Shown: positions 1 through 9,101, numbered from the stretch's first letter. The stretch: 64,000 nt of DNA from Paenibacillus sp. BK033 (GCF_004345425.1 NZ_SLVP01000002.1:1-64000), one strand, 5' to 3'. Program-made: numbers and translations. Notes: a model not told the origin generated them from the letters alone.

Positions 1-64
1 GACCTTCCTCACCAGCCGTAAGAATAGTATAAAACGCCGCAGCAAAATTTTCATTATTCTGTGG

Positions 65-80
65 TGCCCCGTGAGGGGCA
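65..80. repeat. Short GC hairpin
   Basis: TGCCCC (65-70) and GGGGCA (75-80) form a perfect 6-bp stem around GTGA. It lies just upstream of a larger nested inverted repeat. No T-run follows, so it is not an obvious terminator. The rest of 1-94 shows no convincing gene. Confidence 0.4.
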
Positions 81-94
81 TGGATGGCTAACGG

Positions 95-175
95 GCACTA
101 TAGTTCAATCAACAAAGGCTGTAGCAGATCAAAGGATCTGCTACAGCCTTTGTTGAAGTAAAGGGAGGATAGTGC
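95..175. repeat. Nested inverted-repeat element
   Basis: An outer 7-bp inverted repeat, GCACTAT (95-101) and ATAGTGC (169-175), encloses a perfect 22-bp inverted repeat (109-130 with 135-156) with an AAAG loop. No run of T follows on either strand, so this is not a typical terminator. Nested terminal repeats of this sort suggest a small mobile-element (MITE-like) relic or the end of an insertion sequence, but no transposase is visible in the window and the family cannot be named. Confidence 0.6.
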
Positions 176-214
176 AACAAAACAAGAAGAGCCTCGATTT
201 AATGAGTGCTCCTC

Positions 215-542
215 TTAGTCATAATAGTAATTATTGAGCCAATCGAGAATGCAATTGCCAACACCTACAAACGTATAAGCATTAAAGAAAAAGGTATTTG
301 TATATTGATTTAATAATGGGTAGCGGTACAGTTTATATTCAGGATTATCCCAATTACCTAGAAAAATCATTTTCATCAATAAAACGAATTCCTCCATATA
401 TCGCTGCATCAACGATAATACAACTACATAGAAGAATAAAGTTTTTGGTTATTTTGTATTTGCTTGCCCAAGCATGTGCCAGAACGATTGTTATCCACAG
501 TAGTGGTAAGTAAACAAGTGTAGATAATGACGACTGGAACAT
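215..542 (-). pseudogene. Small membrane protein ORF broken by a frameshift
   Basis: Two overlapping minus-strand frames appear to complement each other. The first (542-354) encodes 62 residues with a hydrophobic start (LVYLPLLWITIVLAHAW) and a second hydrophobic stretch ending IYGGIRFIDENDFSR. The second (412-215) supplies an aromatic-rich tail (NTFFFNAYTFVGVGNC, then ILDWLNNYYYD). Joined near 354-400 they would make a small two- or three-helix membrane protein of roughly 105-110 aa. I do not recognise the family. It is AT-rich compared with downstream genes and lies next to a mobile-element-like repeat, so decay is plausible; a sequencing error or two unrelated spurious ORFs cannot be excluded. 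Confidence 0.3.
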
Positions 543-639
543 CTTTGTCAGCCCGAAACTAGAGACAAACTTGCCGGGTATTTTCGGAGCTCATTAGGGC
601 GTTGAGAACCTGAGATCTATACAATAGATACATTGGGAG

Positions 640-665
640 CCGCATATACTGCGGTTTTTTTCTTT
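640..665 (+). terminator. Rho-independent terminator
   Basis: The stem CCGCA/TGCGG (640-644 and 650-654), with loop TATAC, is followed by seven T and then CTTTT. It points rightward and would end any plus-strand transcript from the leftmost 600 bases. It may also limit read-through toward the convergent araC gene. Confidence 0.6.
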
Positions 666-703
666 TATGAGAATCATATTCTTGGTCTACTGGTGAATTT
701 AGC

Positions 704-1534
704 TCAATCTAACGAATGACCAGCCCGCCTGACTGTTTTCCTATATTCAAGGGGGTTTGTTTTGGCTATTTCTTTGAAGACGCGTCCGAAGTGGCCGATG
801 TTCTCGTAACCAACGCGCTCAGCGATCATCGTAACCTTCCAATCGGTCTCCCGGAGCAGCCTCTGTGCCTCGTTGATCCGGATGCTGTTTACATATTCGA
901 CGAAGGAAAATCCGGTTACACGCTTGAACATGCGGCTTAGATGATAGGGACTGATGTAATGCTCTTTGGATACGGATTCCAAGGATAAAGGCTCATCGAA
1001 ACTGCCGTTGATGGCGGCGACGATTTCGGCAATTTTTTTATGGGCGGGGCTCTCATGTTCGAAATCCTCTACGCTTCCGAGGTTCATCCGGCGTACACAC
1101 CATATGAGCAGTCTAGCCAATTGAGCCTGGAGTGTCGTTTCGGAGCCTGGCAGAGCATCGCTTGACTCCTTCAGCATCTCTAATAACAGGGTTTGCACCC
1201 ATTCCCGCTCCTGAGGGGGGACCGAAAGCCGTCTGATTTTCATCCGGAACGGTTCGTACAGCAGCGGCTGGCTGAAATGGCGCAAGAAGCCGTCGGCGAA
1301 ATTGATCAGAATACGCTCGTGATTCGGCAGACGTACGTCGCCTGTTTTGTGAAGCTCGTATCTATCAATGAATACAAGATCGCCTTCGCTGATACGATAG
1401 GTCAAGTCTTTAATAAAATAAGTCCGTTCGCCATTGATTAAATAATAAATTTCGTATTGGTCGTGAAAATGATTCTTGTGCATGGTGTAGAAGCCGTTCC
1501 GTTTATGGTGGTGGATGAACAAATCTTTCTGCAT
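704..1534 (-). CDS. AraC-family transcriptional regulator
   Basis: A 276-residue protein with an N-terminal AraC-type cupin (residues about 10-110; HFHDQYEIYYLINGERTYF is the typical start of the effector-binding barrel) and a C-terminal double helix-turn-helix (about 170-270; SLESVSKEHYISPYHLSRMF and a second helix around VGYENIGHFGRVFKE). Regulators of this build bind a small molecule, often a sugar, in the cupin and activate nearby transcription. It is divergent from the Gfo/Idh dehydrogenase across a 163-bp gap, so that dehydrogenase and the carbohydrate locus beyond it are the likely targets (inference). Length is normal for the family. Confidence 0.9.
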   Translation of the reverse strand: MQKDLFIHHHKRNGFYTMHKNHFHDQYEIYYLINGERTYFIKDLTYRISEGDLVFIDRYELHKTGDVRLPNHERILINFADGFLRHFSQPLLYEPFRMKIRRLSVPPQEREWVQTLLLEMLKESSDALPGSETTLQAQLARLLIWCVRRMNLGSVEDFEHESPAHKKIAEIVAAINGSFDEPLSLESVSKEHYISPYHLSRMFKRVTGFSFVEYVNSIRINEAQRLLRETDWKVTMIAERVGYENIGHFGRVFKEIAKTNPLEYRKTVRRAGHSLD

Positions 1535-1658
1535 TCTATTGTCCCCTCCCTTTACTCCATATTAGTGCTATATTCTGAAAAAAATGCGCAAGAATTGCGA
1601 AGAAAGCGGGATAACTTCGCAATTATTCGGCAGAAAGGAATGTTTTACTGCGTTACAA

Positions 1659-1672
1659 TGAAAGCGCTTAGA
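1659..1672 (+). promoter_or_regulatory. cre-like catabolite repression site
   Basis: TGAAAGCGCTTAGA matches the Bacillus CcpA consensus TGWAARCGYTWNCW at 13 of 14 positions (the C near the end is G). It lies 25 bp upstream of the dehydrogenase ATG, within the araC-dehydrogenase gap, and so could act as a roadblock or overlap the promoter. A sugar-utilisation locus is a sensible CcpA target. Confidence 0.5.
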
Positions 1673-1697
1673 AAACGAGAAAGGGGAAGTAGCTTAG

Positions 1698-2981
1698 ATG
1701 AAAAAAAAATATGCGTTGGTCGGTACAGGCGGACGCGCCGAATTCTATTACGGGGCACTTGCAGGGGAATACCGTGACCGTACCAAGCTCGTCGCCTTCT
1801 GTGACATCAACCCTATCCGGCTATCTTATGCGAACCGGCTGCTCAGGGAAAAGTACGCCCACCCCGAAATCCCCGTTTACGGCGCAGATCAGTTCGATGC
1901 GATGATTGAGAAGGAGAAGCCCGACACCATCATTGTCACGACTATAGATAGAACGCATCATAAGTACATTATCCGGGCTATGGAGCTTGGCTGCGACGTC
2001 ATTTCCGAGAAGCCGATGACGATTGACGAGGACAAGTGCCAGGACATTCTCGATGCGGTGAAACGGACCGGGCGCAGCCTCAGAGTTACTTTCAATTATC
2101 GCTATGCACCACATAACACCAAAGTACGCGAACTAATAATGGATGGCGTTATCGGCGAGGTTCATTCCGTCCATTTCGAATGGCTGCTTAGCACCGAACA
2201 TGGTGCTGATTATTTCCGCCGCTGGCACAGGGATAAACGGAACAGCGGAGGGCTGCTCGTCCATAAGTCGACTCATCATTTCGATTTGGTTAATTTCTGG
2301 CTGGGAACCCACCCTCTATCGGTATTTGCCATGGGCGGTCTCATGTATTACGGACGCGAAAATGCGGAACGCAGGGGAGTCACGCAATTTTACCAGCGGG
2401 CGCTCGGCAGCGATGCGGCAAAAAAAGACCCGTTCGCGCTTCATCTGGATTCTAACGATCATTTGAAGGCGCTGTATATGGACGCGGAGACAGCAGACGG
2501 CTATCAACGGGATCAAAGCGTGTTCGGCGACGGAATTAGTATCGAGGATACGCTTGGAGTTATGGTTCGATACGAGAACCAGGCGTTGCTGACTTATTCG
2601 CTTAACGCTTACCAGCCTTGGGAAGGGTTTAATGTCGTATTTAACGGCAGCAAAGGGAGAATGGAGCTGAAGGTCGTGGAACGATCGTACATCAACTCAG
2701 CGGGGGCGAAGGAGGATGAGGGAGCACTTTCCTACAAGCAGTTGACCGTACAACCGATGTTCCAGAAGGCTTATGAAGTCGAGATTGAGGAAAGCAGCGG
2801 AGGGCATGGGGGAGGTGATCCGATTCTGTTGAACGATCTGTTCGGAGAACCGGAGCCCGACCGCTTGAACCGCGCTGCCTCGCATATTGACGGAGCCTTA
2901 TCGATTTTAACGGGGATTGCAGGCAATGTCTCCATGCGAACCGGACGTCAGATCAGGATCGAGGGTTTGGTCAAATATTAA
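1698..2981 (+). CDS. Gfo/Idh/MocA-family NAD(P)-dependent oxidoreductase
   Basis: 427 aa. The N-terminal Rossmann domain begins MKKKYALVGTGGRAEFYYGA, with the G-x-G-G dinucleotide loop shifted slightly as in this family. The EKP motif (SEKPMTIDEDKCQ, about residue 107) and the C-terminal alpha/beta domain with FDLVNFWLG follow. Members oxidise or epimerise sugars, inositols and their derivatives in the cytoplasm. The start is supported by an AAGGGG-type ribosome site. It opens a plus-strand carbohydrate locus, and a cre-like box sits immediately upstream. The exact substrate cannot be read from the sequence. Confidence 0.9.
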   Translation: MKKKYALVGTGGRAEFYYGALAGEYRDRTKLVAFCDINPIRLSYANRLLREKYAHPEIPVYGADQFDAMIEKEKPDTIIVTTIDRTHHKYIIRAMELGCDVISEKPMTIDEDKCQDILDAVKRTGRSLRVTFNYRYAPHNTKVRELIMDGVIGEVHSVHFEWLLSTEHGADYFRRWHRDKRNSGGLLVHKSTHHFDLVNFWLGTHPLSVFAMGGLMYYGRENAERRGVTQFYQRALGSDAAKKDPFALHLDSNDHLKALYMDAETADGYQRDQSVFGDGISIEDTLGVMVRYENQALLTYSLNAYQPWEGFNVVFNGSKGRMELKVVERSYINSAGAKEDEGALSYKQLTVQPMFQKAYEVEIEESSGGHGGGDPILLNDLFGEPEPDRLNRAASHIDGALSILTGIAGNVSMRTGRQIRIEGLVKY

Positions 2982-3008
2982 TTTTTGCAAGATTTGCAGT
3001 CCTATTTA

Positions 3009-3022
3009 CGAACACGTGTAAC
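3009..3022. promoter_or_regulatory. Probable LacI-family operator O1
   Basis: CGAACACGTGTAAC has a perfect 8-bp palindromic core (ACACGTGT), as is common for LacI-family sites. An identical 14-mer occurs at 4057-4070 in front of the binding-protein gene. This copy precedes lacI itself by 46 bp and lies next to a TATATT hexamer (3024-3029), which suggests autoregulation. Confidence 0.65.
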
Positions 3023-3068
3023 ATATATTGGAAATAGATACGTCGTTTGAGAGGAAGCAACCAAATTC

Positions 3069-4043
3069 ATGAAAGTAACCATTAAGGATATTGCCCGTGC
3101 TGCAGGCGTAAGCCATCCCACCGTATCGAAAGCGTTAAACGGCTCACCGGGAGTGAGCAAAGCCGTCCGCGAAAGAATCGTTAGTATAGCCGAACAGATG
3201 AACTATATCCCGAATCAGGCCGCTCGAAGACTAGCCGACAAGAAAACGCAGACCATAGGTTTGCTATGGCCAAAGTCGGAAGCATTATTCTTTCATCACC
3301 TCAGCCTGCAGATTCAGCAGGAAGCCGCCAGGCGGGGACTGGACGTGATGATTTCGCTGGCTGATCCGCCCCGCGGACTTCGCGCGTTCAATGAGCATTT
3401 CGTCGATCGGATCATCTTCTGGAGTCCTCCGGGATGGCAGCCTGATATGGCCTTCATCAAGCAGAAGGAACTCTTTCACGGGCGTATGCTTCTGATTGGC
3501 GGCGGCGTCCTGAAGGGCGCGCACCGGATCGGCATTGACCGCAGCGGAGCGATTTATGAGGCCGTTTGCTATTTGGCGGCTAAAGGACACCGCAGAATTA
3601 CCTTCGTCGGAGACTCCTCCGACAAGCAGCTGGGCTTCACCAGAGGCGTTCTGGAACAGCGGCTGGACTACCATGAGCATTACGTGATTGCCGCCAAAGA
3701 GGGGGATCCCTTTCCCGAACAGCGGGTCGCGGAGCTGCTGGATAGTCCCGACAGGCCGACGGCCTTTATTGTCGACAGTCAATCTTACGCCTTCGGGCTG
3801 ATGAAGCTGTTCAGAGATAGGGAAATTCGTATGCCGGGTGACTATTCGTTAATTGTATATGACGATATTCCGGAGATGGAGAGGATGGAGATTCCAGTGA
3901 CAACGGTCGGTCCCTCTATTGGGAAACTGGCAGCGCTTGCCTTGAAAATCATAGCCGGCAAAGAGGGGCAGGGCCAAGACCGCCTGGAGGATATTGAGAT
4001 CAAATGCGAGCTGAATGTGCGAAAATCTACTGGACGCCTCTAA
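3069..4043 (+). CDS. LacI-family transcriptional regulator
   Basis: 324 aa. The N-terminal helix-turn-helix is canonical (TIKDIARAAGVSHPTVSKAL, then hinge helix NQAARRLADKKT). A periplasmic-binding-protein-like effector domain follows (about 60-320). It is slightly short for the family but complete. Such proteins repress sugar operons until a sugar or sugar phosphate binds. It sits directly upstream of a binding protein and two permeases, and identical palindromic sites flank it at both ends, so it is very probably the local repressor and is probably autoregulated. The ribosome site (GAGAGGAAGC) supports the ATG used. Confidence 0.92.
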   Translation: MKVTIKDIARAAGVSHPTVSKALNGSPGVSKAVRERIVSIAEQMNYIPNQAARRLADKKTQTIGLLWPKSEALFFHHLSLQIQQEAARRGLDVMISLADPPRGLRAFNEHFVDRIIFWSPPGWQPDMAFIKQKELFHGRMLLIGGGVLKGAHRIGIDRSGAIYEAVCYLAAKGHRRITFVGDSSDKQLGFTRGVLEQRLDYHEHYVIAAKEGDPFPEQRVAELLDSPDRPTAFIVDSQSYAFGLMKLFRDREIRMPGDYSLIVYDDIPEMERMEIPVTTVGPSIGKLAALALKIIAGKEGQGQDRLEDIEIKCELNVRKSTGRL

Positions 4044-4056
4044 GTGTATGCAGTTG

Positions 4057-4070
4057 CGAACACGTGTAAC
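4057..4070. promoter_or_regulatory. Probable LacI-family operator O2
   Basis: A second exact copy of CGAACACGTGTAAC, 44 bp before the binding-protein ATG and 13 bp after the lacI stop codon. The flanks are also similar (TTaCG versus TTgCG). Its position would control the transporter-glycosidase transcript separately from lacI. Confidence 0.65.
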
Positions 4071-4114
4071 TTTTCATGCAAGTTATTTCGTTCCTATCAA
4101 AGGGAGGTTCTTCT

Positions 4115-5425
4115 ATGAAAAGGTTCAAACTTTTCTCGGCATCCGTTTTGATTGTGTTCTCCGCTGCAGCCTGTTCCTCGGAAACGACCTCGAATACTCC
4201 TTCGGCCAGCACGTCCGTCGAACCATCGGCTGCTCCGAAAGAAGTCACTTTAAAAATCGGTTTGCCCGGCAGCTATGATATTACAAGCAAAAAAATCATC
4301 GACGGCTTTGAGGCGAAGTACCCCAACATTAAGCTGCAGATCGAAGAAGCGCCTTGGGCTGATTTTACAACCAAAATCGTAACGAATATTGCGGGTAACA
4401 ACGCGCCTGACATCTGGTTTCAGGAAAATGCCGTTATCCTCGGTTACGGGACTCGGGGCGTTGCCGAAAACCTCGAGCCGTACATTAAGCGAGACTTGAA
4501 GACGGAGGATTATATCGATTCCTTGCTGTCCGCCAAGACGCCCGACGGTAAAATCTACGGCATTCCGCACGGCGTGAACCCGATCGCGCTTGTGTATAAT
4601 AAGAAACTCTTCCAGGAGAATAATGTCCCGTTTCCTACCGACGATTGGACTTACCAAGATATGATTGATACGGCTAAGAAATTGACGAAGGACACAGACG
4701 GCGACGGGAAGACGGATATATATGGTTTTCAAACGGCTAGCTCTATTACCCAGGGATGGATCCCATGGATCAAAGCATCCGGGGGCTCAGCGCTTGATGC
4801 AGGCTTGACAAAAGCGACATTCACCGATCCGAATACGATCGAAGGCTTGACCCGTTGGTCCGATACGATACTTAAGGATAAAATCAGCCCAACCCGCGAG
4901 ATGCAGACGAACCAGAATTATTTCCAAAGTGAACAAACGGCGATGACATTCCTTCAATATTCCGGTCAAATCAACTTGAACAAAAACAAGCCTGATTTGG
5001 ACTGGGATGTCGTTAAGGTTCCTATAGGGTTTAACGGCAAACGGTTCGTCCCAGTGGTTGTCAACCAATGGCTGATCTACTCCAAGGCGAAACCTGAAGC
5101 CAAGGAAGCGGCATGGACGTTCCTAAAATATTATTTAAGCGACGAAGCACAGACGTTTTTATCTGAAAGCGGTGCCAGCTTGCCTGTGAAGAAGACGACG
5201 CTTGAAGCGCTCGAGAAGTCGACCGGCAAGCCGGCGAATAAGCAAGCCTTTACGAAAGGGGTCGAGGAGGCGGGAGGCACACTAGATGAGAATCCGTCCT
5301 GGAACGAATGGCGCGCAGCGGCGACTCCGATATTGAACGATATCCTTGACGGTAAAATATCGCCGACCGACGGAGCGAAGGAAATACAGCAGAAAGTGCA
5401 GTCCGTTTTGGACGAGAATAAATAA
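4115..5425 (+). CDS. Sugar ABC transporter substrate-binding lipoprotein
   Basis: 436 aa from the ATG at 4115, which has the site AAAGGGAGG 10 bp upstream; the longer frame from 4076 lacks one. The signal peptide (KRFKLFSASVLIVFSAAAC) ends in a weak lipobox (SAAAC), so the protein should be lipid-anchored outside the membrane. The mature part is a family 1 extracellular solute-binding protein: a Ser/Thr-rich linker, then TLKIGLPGSYDITSKKIIDG and IYGIPHGVNPIALVYNKKLF. It would deliver an oligosaccharide to the two permeases that follow. Expression is probably under the operator at 4057. Confidence 0.92.
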   Translation: MKRFKLFSASVLIVFSAAACSSETTSNTPSASTSVEPSAAPKEVTLKIGLPGSYDITSKKIIDGFEAKYPNIKLQIEEAPWADFTTKIVTNIAGNNAPDIWFQENAVILGYGTRGVAENLEPYIKRDLKTEDYIDSLLSAKTPDGKIYGIPHGVNPIALVYNKKLFQENNVPFPTDDWTYQDMIDTAKKLTKDTDGDGKTDIYGFQTASSITQGWIPWIKASGGSALDAGLTKATFTDPNTIEGLTRWSDTILKDKISPTREMQTNQNYFQSEQTAMTFLQYSGQINLNKNKPDLDWDVVKVPIGFNGKRFVPVVVNQWLIYSKAKPEAKEAAWTFLKYYLSDEAQTFLSESGASLPVKKTTLEALEKSTGKPANKQAFTKGVEEAGGTLDENPSWNEWRAAATPILNDILDGKISPTDGAKEIQQKVQSVLDENK

Positions 5426-5463
5426 GCACGGACTCCAAGGTCCGGTCGAATGAGGTGCTTTCG

Positions 5464-6351
5464 ATGCGCAAACAAGGCTGGTGGGGCTTCTGCTTCACCC
5501 TTCCTTTTTTAATACAACTAGCCGTCTTCTTCCTGTTCCCGTTCTTCTTCTCGTTTTATTTGACATATACGAAATGGGACCTGTTCAACGCGCCGCATTG
5601 GATCGGACTGAGGAATTGGTCGCTAATGGTGCATAATGACGTATTCTGGCTGGCGCTTCGCAATGTATTCTACTTCGCGCTGCTGTTCGTGCCAGGTCAG
5701 ACGATAGTCTCCTTGCTGCTGGCTTACATGTTGAATTTGCAAATTCGCGGGAAAACGTTTTTTCGGCTGGTTTACTTTCTGCCTGTCATTACGCCTTGGG
5801 TGGCCGGAGGACTGGTGTGGCTCTGGATTTATAATAACGAATTCGGGATTCTGAATTGGGTGCTGGAATCTCTGGGTCTAAACAGGGTCAACTGGATTCG
5901 CAGCGAAAAATGGTGGCTGGTCATCGGCTCGATCGGGATCGTTAATATTTGGAAAGGTGCCGGATATTCAATGGTGCTTCTCCTTGCGGGGATGCAAAAC
6001 ATTTCTAAAGACATCATGGAAGCTGCCCGGATCGACGGTGCCAACGGCTGGAAATATTTCACGAAAATTACGATACCAATCGTATCTCCGATGGTTTATA
6101 TGGTCATGATCCTATCGACGATTTCGGCGTTTCACGCGTTTGACGTGTTTCTGGTTATGCTTGGCGAGAAGGGAGACATCAACTCCATTCATGACAGGAA
6201 TATGGTGCCCAACATTATGATCTATCGCGACGCTTTCCTGAACGTCAAGATGGGCGCAGCATCCGCTTGGGCCTGGGGTTTATTCATTATCATTCTGCTG
6301 GTAACGCTGTTTCAGAAAAAAATGGAGAAAAGGTGGGTCCATTATGAATAA
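5464..6351 (+). CDS. Carbohydrate ABC transporter permease (MalF type)
   Basis: 295 aa with about six membrane helices and the EAA loop region (MEAARIDGANGWKYFTKITI) that contacts the ATPase. The ATG at 5464 is preferred over the GTG at 5455 because GAGGTG lies 6 bp before it. The gene follows the binding protein closely and overlaps the next permease by 8 bp, so translation is likely coupled. No sugar-ABC ATPase gene is present here; in Bacillales such importers commonly share a general MsmX-type ATPase encoded elsewhere (established knowledge, not visible here). Confidence 0.92.
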   Translation: MRKQGWWGFCFTLPFLIQLAVFFLFPFFFSFYLTYTKWDLFNAPHWIGLRNWSLMVHNDVFWLALRNVFYFALLFVPGQTIVSLLLAYMLNLQIRGKTFFRLVYFLPVITPWVAGGLVWLWIYNNEFGILNWVLESLGLNRVNWIRSEKWWLVIGSIGIVNIWKGAGYSMVLLLAGMQNISKDIMEAARIDGANGWKYFTKITIPIVSPMVYMVMILSTISAFHAFDVFLVMLGEKGDINSIHDRNMVPNIMIYRDAFLNVKMGAASAWAWGLFIIILLVTLFQKKMEKRWVHYE

Positions 6352-7174
6352 GCCGTCGTTAGGTCTGAGATGGACCGCTTACATCGTATTGATCGGCGGC
6401 TTGCTGTTCATGCTCGTACCGTTTCTGCAGATGCTCACTACGTCACTCATGAAGCCAGGCGATGAATTGACGCTGCCGCCAAAACTATGGCCCGATCCGT
6501 TTGAATGGAACAATTACTATAAGGTTTGGGTCGAGGTTAATTTTGTACGGTACTCGATGAATAGCATATTTGTCACCGTTCTCGATATGGCGGGCATGGT
6601 CATCTCCTGCTCGTTAGTTGCTTACGGACTTGCGTTTTTCGAGTTTAAAGGACGCGGCCTTATTTTTCTGGCGATGCTGGGGACGATGATGCTTCCATCG
6701 CAGGTCACGATGATTCCAACTTATTTCATATGGAAAGAGCTGGATATGCTCAATACGTATTATCCGCTTTACCTGCGCAGCTTTCTGGGAGGAGCATTTG
6801 GCATCTTTCTGCTGCACCAGTTTTACAAAACGCTTCCGAGGGAGTTGTACGATGCGGCTTGGGTGGATGGGGCGAATCCATGGACCATCTTTTATAAAAT
6901 TTATCTGCCCCTGACAAAACCGGCAATATCAGCTCTGGCCGTATTTACCTTCATCAGTTCGTGGAACAGCACGCTGGAGCCGCTTATTTATTTACAGGAC
7001 AAAAAAATGTATACGCTGCCTCTTGGACTACTGTTTCTTCGCAATGAAGTAGAAAACAAGACGACTATGATTATGGCCGGTTCCGTCATAACGATTATTC
7101 CGGTTCTGATTGTGTTTCTCTTCGCTCAGAAGCAATTCATTCAAGGTGTCGCATCTTCGGGATTAAAAGGTTGA
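6344..7174 (+). CDS. Carbohydrate ABC transporter permease (MalG type)
   Basis: 276 aa, six predicted membrane helices. The EAA-type loop reads ELYDAAWVDGANPWTIFYKI. The C-terminal QKQFIQGVASSGLKG is the usual end of MalG-like permeases. It pairs with the upstream MalF-type permease (8-bp overlap) to form the membrane channel of a CUT1 sugar importer. The GH63-like glycosidase gene starts 41 bp downstream, suggesting that the imported oligosaccharide is hydrolysed by it. Confidence 0.93.
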   Translation: MNKPSLGLRWTAYIVLIGGLLFMLVPFLQMLTTSLMKPGDELTLPPKLWPDPFEWNNYYKVWVEVNFVRYSMNSIFVTVLDMAGMVISCSLVAYGLAFFEFKGRGLIFLAMLGTMMLPSQVTMIPTYFIWKELDMLNTYYPLYLRSFLGGAFGIFLLHQFYKTLPRELYDAAWVDGANPWTIFYKIYLPLTKPAISALAVFTFISSWNSTLEPLIYLQDKKMYTLPLGLLFLRNEVENKTTMIMAGSVITIIPVLIVFLFAQKQFIQGVASSGLKG

Positions 7175-7215
7175 CTGCATAAGGAACAAAGGGAATAGAA
7201 AGGAGGGAAACGGAG

Positions 7216-8985
7216 ATGGGAGCAGAATCGGCGACACCCGTATGGACGAATATGCCCGATATTTGGGGAGAGGGAGCACTGTTTGCATTTTCAGGGCTTG
7301 ACGGAGCTACCGACACACGGTCGCAGTTCGTCGCTGCCGCAGGATCGACAGGCTACAATCTGCTTATTCATACGCCTGCCCGCCGGCTGCTTAAAGTTCG
7401 AACGGCCGATTCCGGCAAGGTACGGATCGCCACGGGTGATGTGCTGATTGCCGATACTGCCGGAGGCGAGATGATGATGACGTATGCAGCCTGGCATACG
7501 CTGATCGGTCATCTGCCCAATGATGGAGCAATAGCCATCGAGTTCGCAGACGGCGAAGGGGAGAACAGGGATAGGATGATACGGAGGATGGAGGTGCGTT
7601 CTGATGGAGGAAAGCTAACGATCACTGAGGATTCCGCAAACGGGGATGTTATTGCGCTTCTGTTAGCTGCGGATGAACGAACCTGGACATTGGCTTTCGG
7701 GACGAATTCGGCCGAAGCAACGGATCGCGCAGCTGTCGCCCTCAAGCTGGATCGGCATCAGGTGGCGAAGGAAAGACTGGCCATCTATGACAAGCTGCCC
7801 TTGCTTGACGATCCTGCAAGAGCCAGGCTGTTAAAAAAATGCGTAAGCGTCATGAAAGTGAATACGCTCTCTGCCGAGGCGTCAATCGGCCAGATGTGGT
7901 CGACACCTGACCGGGTACCGCACAGAGCCATGTGGCTGTGGGATTCCGTCTTTCATTCCTTCGCCATGAACAGCATAAATGCCGATATCTCCTGGATGTT
8001 TCTCCGGAGCGTGCTCGAGACTCAGCTTGGCGACGGGATGATTCCGCATATAAGCAGAGTAGACGGTACGGTTTCTTCCATTACGCAGCCTCCTATACTG
8101 GCTTGGGGCGTTTGGGAGAATTTCCGGTTTACGAAGAATCGGACCGCTCTGGAATATGCGCTGCCGCGTCTGGAGCGTTATATGGAATGGATCCTTGGGC
8201 ACCGGGATGGTAATCATAACGGACTTCTGGAATGGATGATCGAGGGCAATCCACTTTGCCGGTCCGGCGAATCCGGTATGGATAATTCTCCGAGATTCGA
8301 TGAGGCGGTGCAGCTGGATGCCGTGGATTTTTCCTCCTATGCAGCCGCTGATATGAAATATATGTCCCTGATCGCCGAAGAGCTGGGAGACAGTGAGCGA
8401 GCTATAAATTGGTCCCGGCGTTCGGCTGATATGTCGGCAAAAGTCCACAGTACACTGTGGGACGAAGAAGACGGATTTTATTACGATCTTGCGATGGACG
8501 GCAGCCTATCGAAAGTGAAATCTGTAAGCGGTTTCATGCCACTACTGCTTGAGGATATACAGGCAGCAAGGACGGAGCGCCTGCTCACAATGCTGCACGA
8601 CCCGCGGCACTTCGGAACAAGGCTGCCTGTTCCCAGCACCGCCGTCTCCGAGTCTTCATTCTCCACGGACATGTGGCGCGGACCTGTGTGGCTCAGCACG
8701 AATTACCTGGTTATTACGGGGCTGCGCAAACAAGGGAAGGAGGAGGAAGCGCGGAAGCTGGCAGAGAGAACGATTGCTGCTTTACAGTTCTGGTATGAGC
8801 GATATGGCGTCATTTTTGAATATTTTGACGCGGTAGACAACACCCCTCCGCCCCAATGCTGCCGGAAGGGTCAGCCTCTGCAGCAATACGATCTGCGTCG
8901 AAAGATCGACCCGATCCGCGATTTTCACTGGTCGGCTGCATTAACCGCCCGTCTGCTGTTAGATTACCAAGCCATGTCCGGTTAG
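7216..8985 (+). CDS. GH63-like (alpha/alpha)6-barrel glycoside hydrolase
   Basis: 589 aa, no signal peptide, so probably cytoplasmic. The second half carries motifs typical of GH63/mannosylglycerate-hydrolase-like enzymes: HRAMWLWDSVFHSFAM, MIEGNPLCRSGESGMDNSPR, DMWRGPVWLSTNYL, FEYFDA and DFHWSAAL. The first 200 residues form a beta-rich domain. Family members cleave alpha-glucosides or alpha-mannosides. It has a strong site (AAAGGAGGG) and follows the permeases, so the likely job is intracellular cleavage of the imported oligosaccharide. The exact linkage cannot be deduced; amylo-1,6-glucosidase-like activity is an alternative. Confidence 0.8.
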   Translation: MGAESATPVWTNMPDIWGEGALFAFSGLDGATDTRSQFVAAAGSTGYNLLIHTPARRLLKVRTADSGKVRIATGDVLIADTAGGEMMMTYAAWHTLIGHLPNDGAIAIEFADGEGENRDRMIRRMEVRSDGGKLTITEDSANGDVIALLLAADERTWTLAFGTNSAEATDRAAVALKLDRHQVAKERLAIYDKLPLLDDPARARLLKKCVSVMKVNTLSAEASIGQMWSTPDRVPHRAMWLWDSVFHSFAMNSINADISWMFLRSVLETQLGDGMIPHISRVDGTVSSITQPPILAWGVWENFRFTKNRTALEYALPRLERYMEWILGHRDGNHNGLLEWMIEGNPLCRSGESGMDNSPRFDEAVQLDAVDFSSYAAADMKYMSLIAEELGDSERAINWSRRSADMSAKVHSTLWDEEDGFYYDLAMDGSLSKVKSVSGFMPLLLEDIQAARTERLLTMLHDPRHFGTRLPVPSTAVSESSFSTDMWRGPVWLSTNYLVITGLRKQGKEEEARKLAERTIAALQFWYERYGVIFEYFDAVDNTPPPQCCRKGQPLQQYDLRRKIDPIRDFHWSAALTARLLLDYQAMSG

Positions 8986-9101
8986 CGCGAAATACATGTA
9001 AGTTAATTTCTAGTCACAGTTACTTACGAAGGTCAACTAACCGTCACTCCGGTTTATATTTGGGAGCTAGTCCAACATATTTCTGAGAGGGGTTCTGAGG
9101 T

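Noticed and set aside
298..513. 71-aa plus-strand ORF
   Set aside because: Antisense to the broken membrane ORF, no ribosome site, no recognisable pattern.
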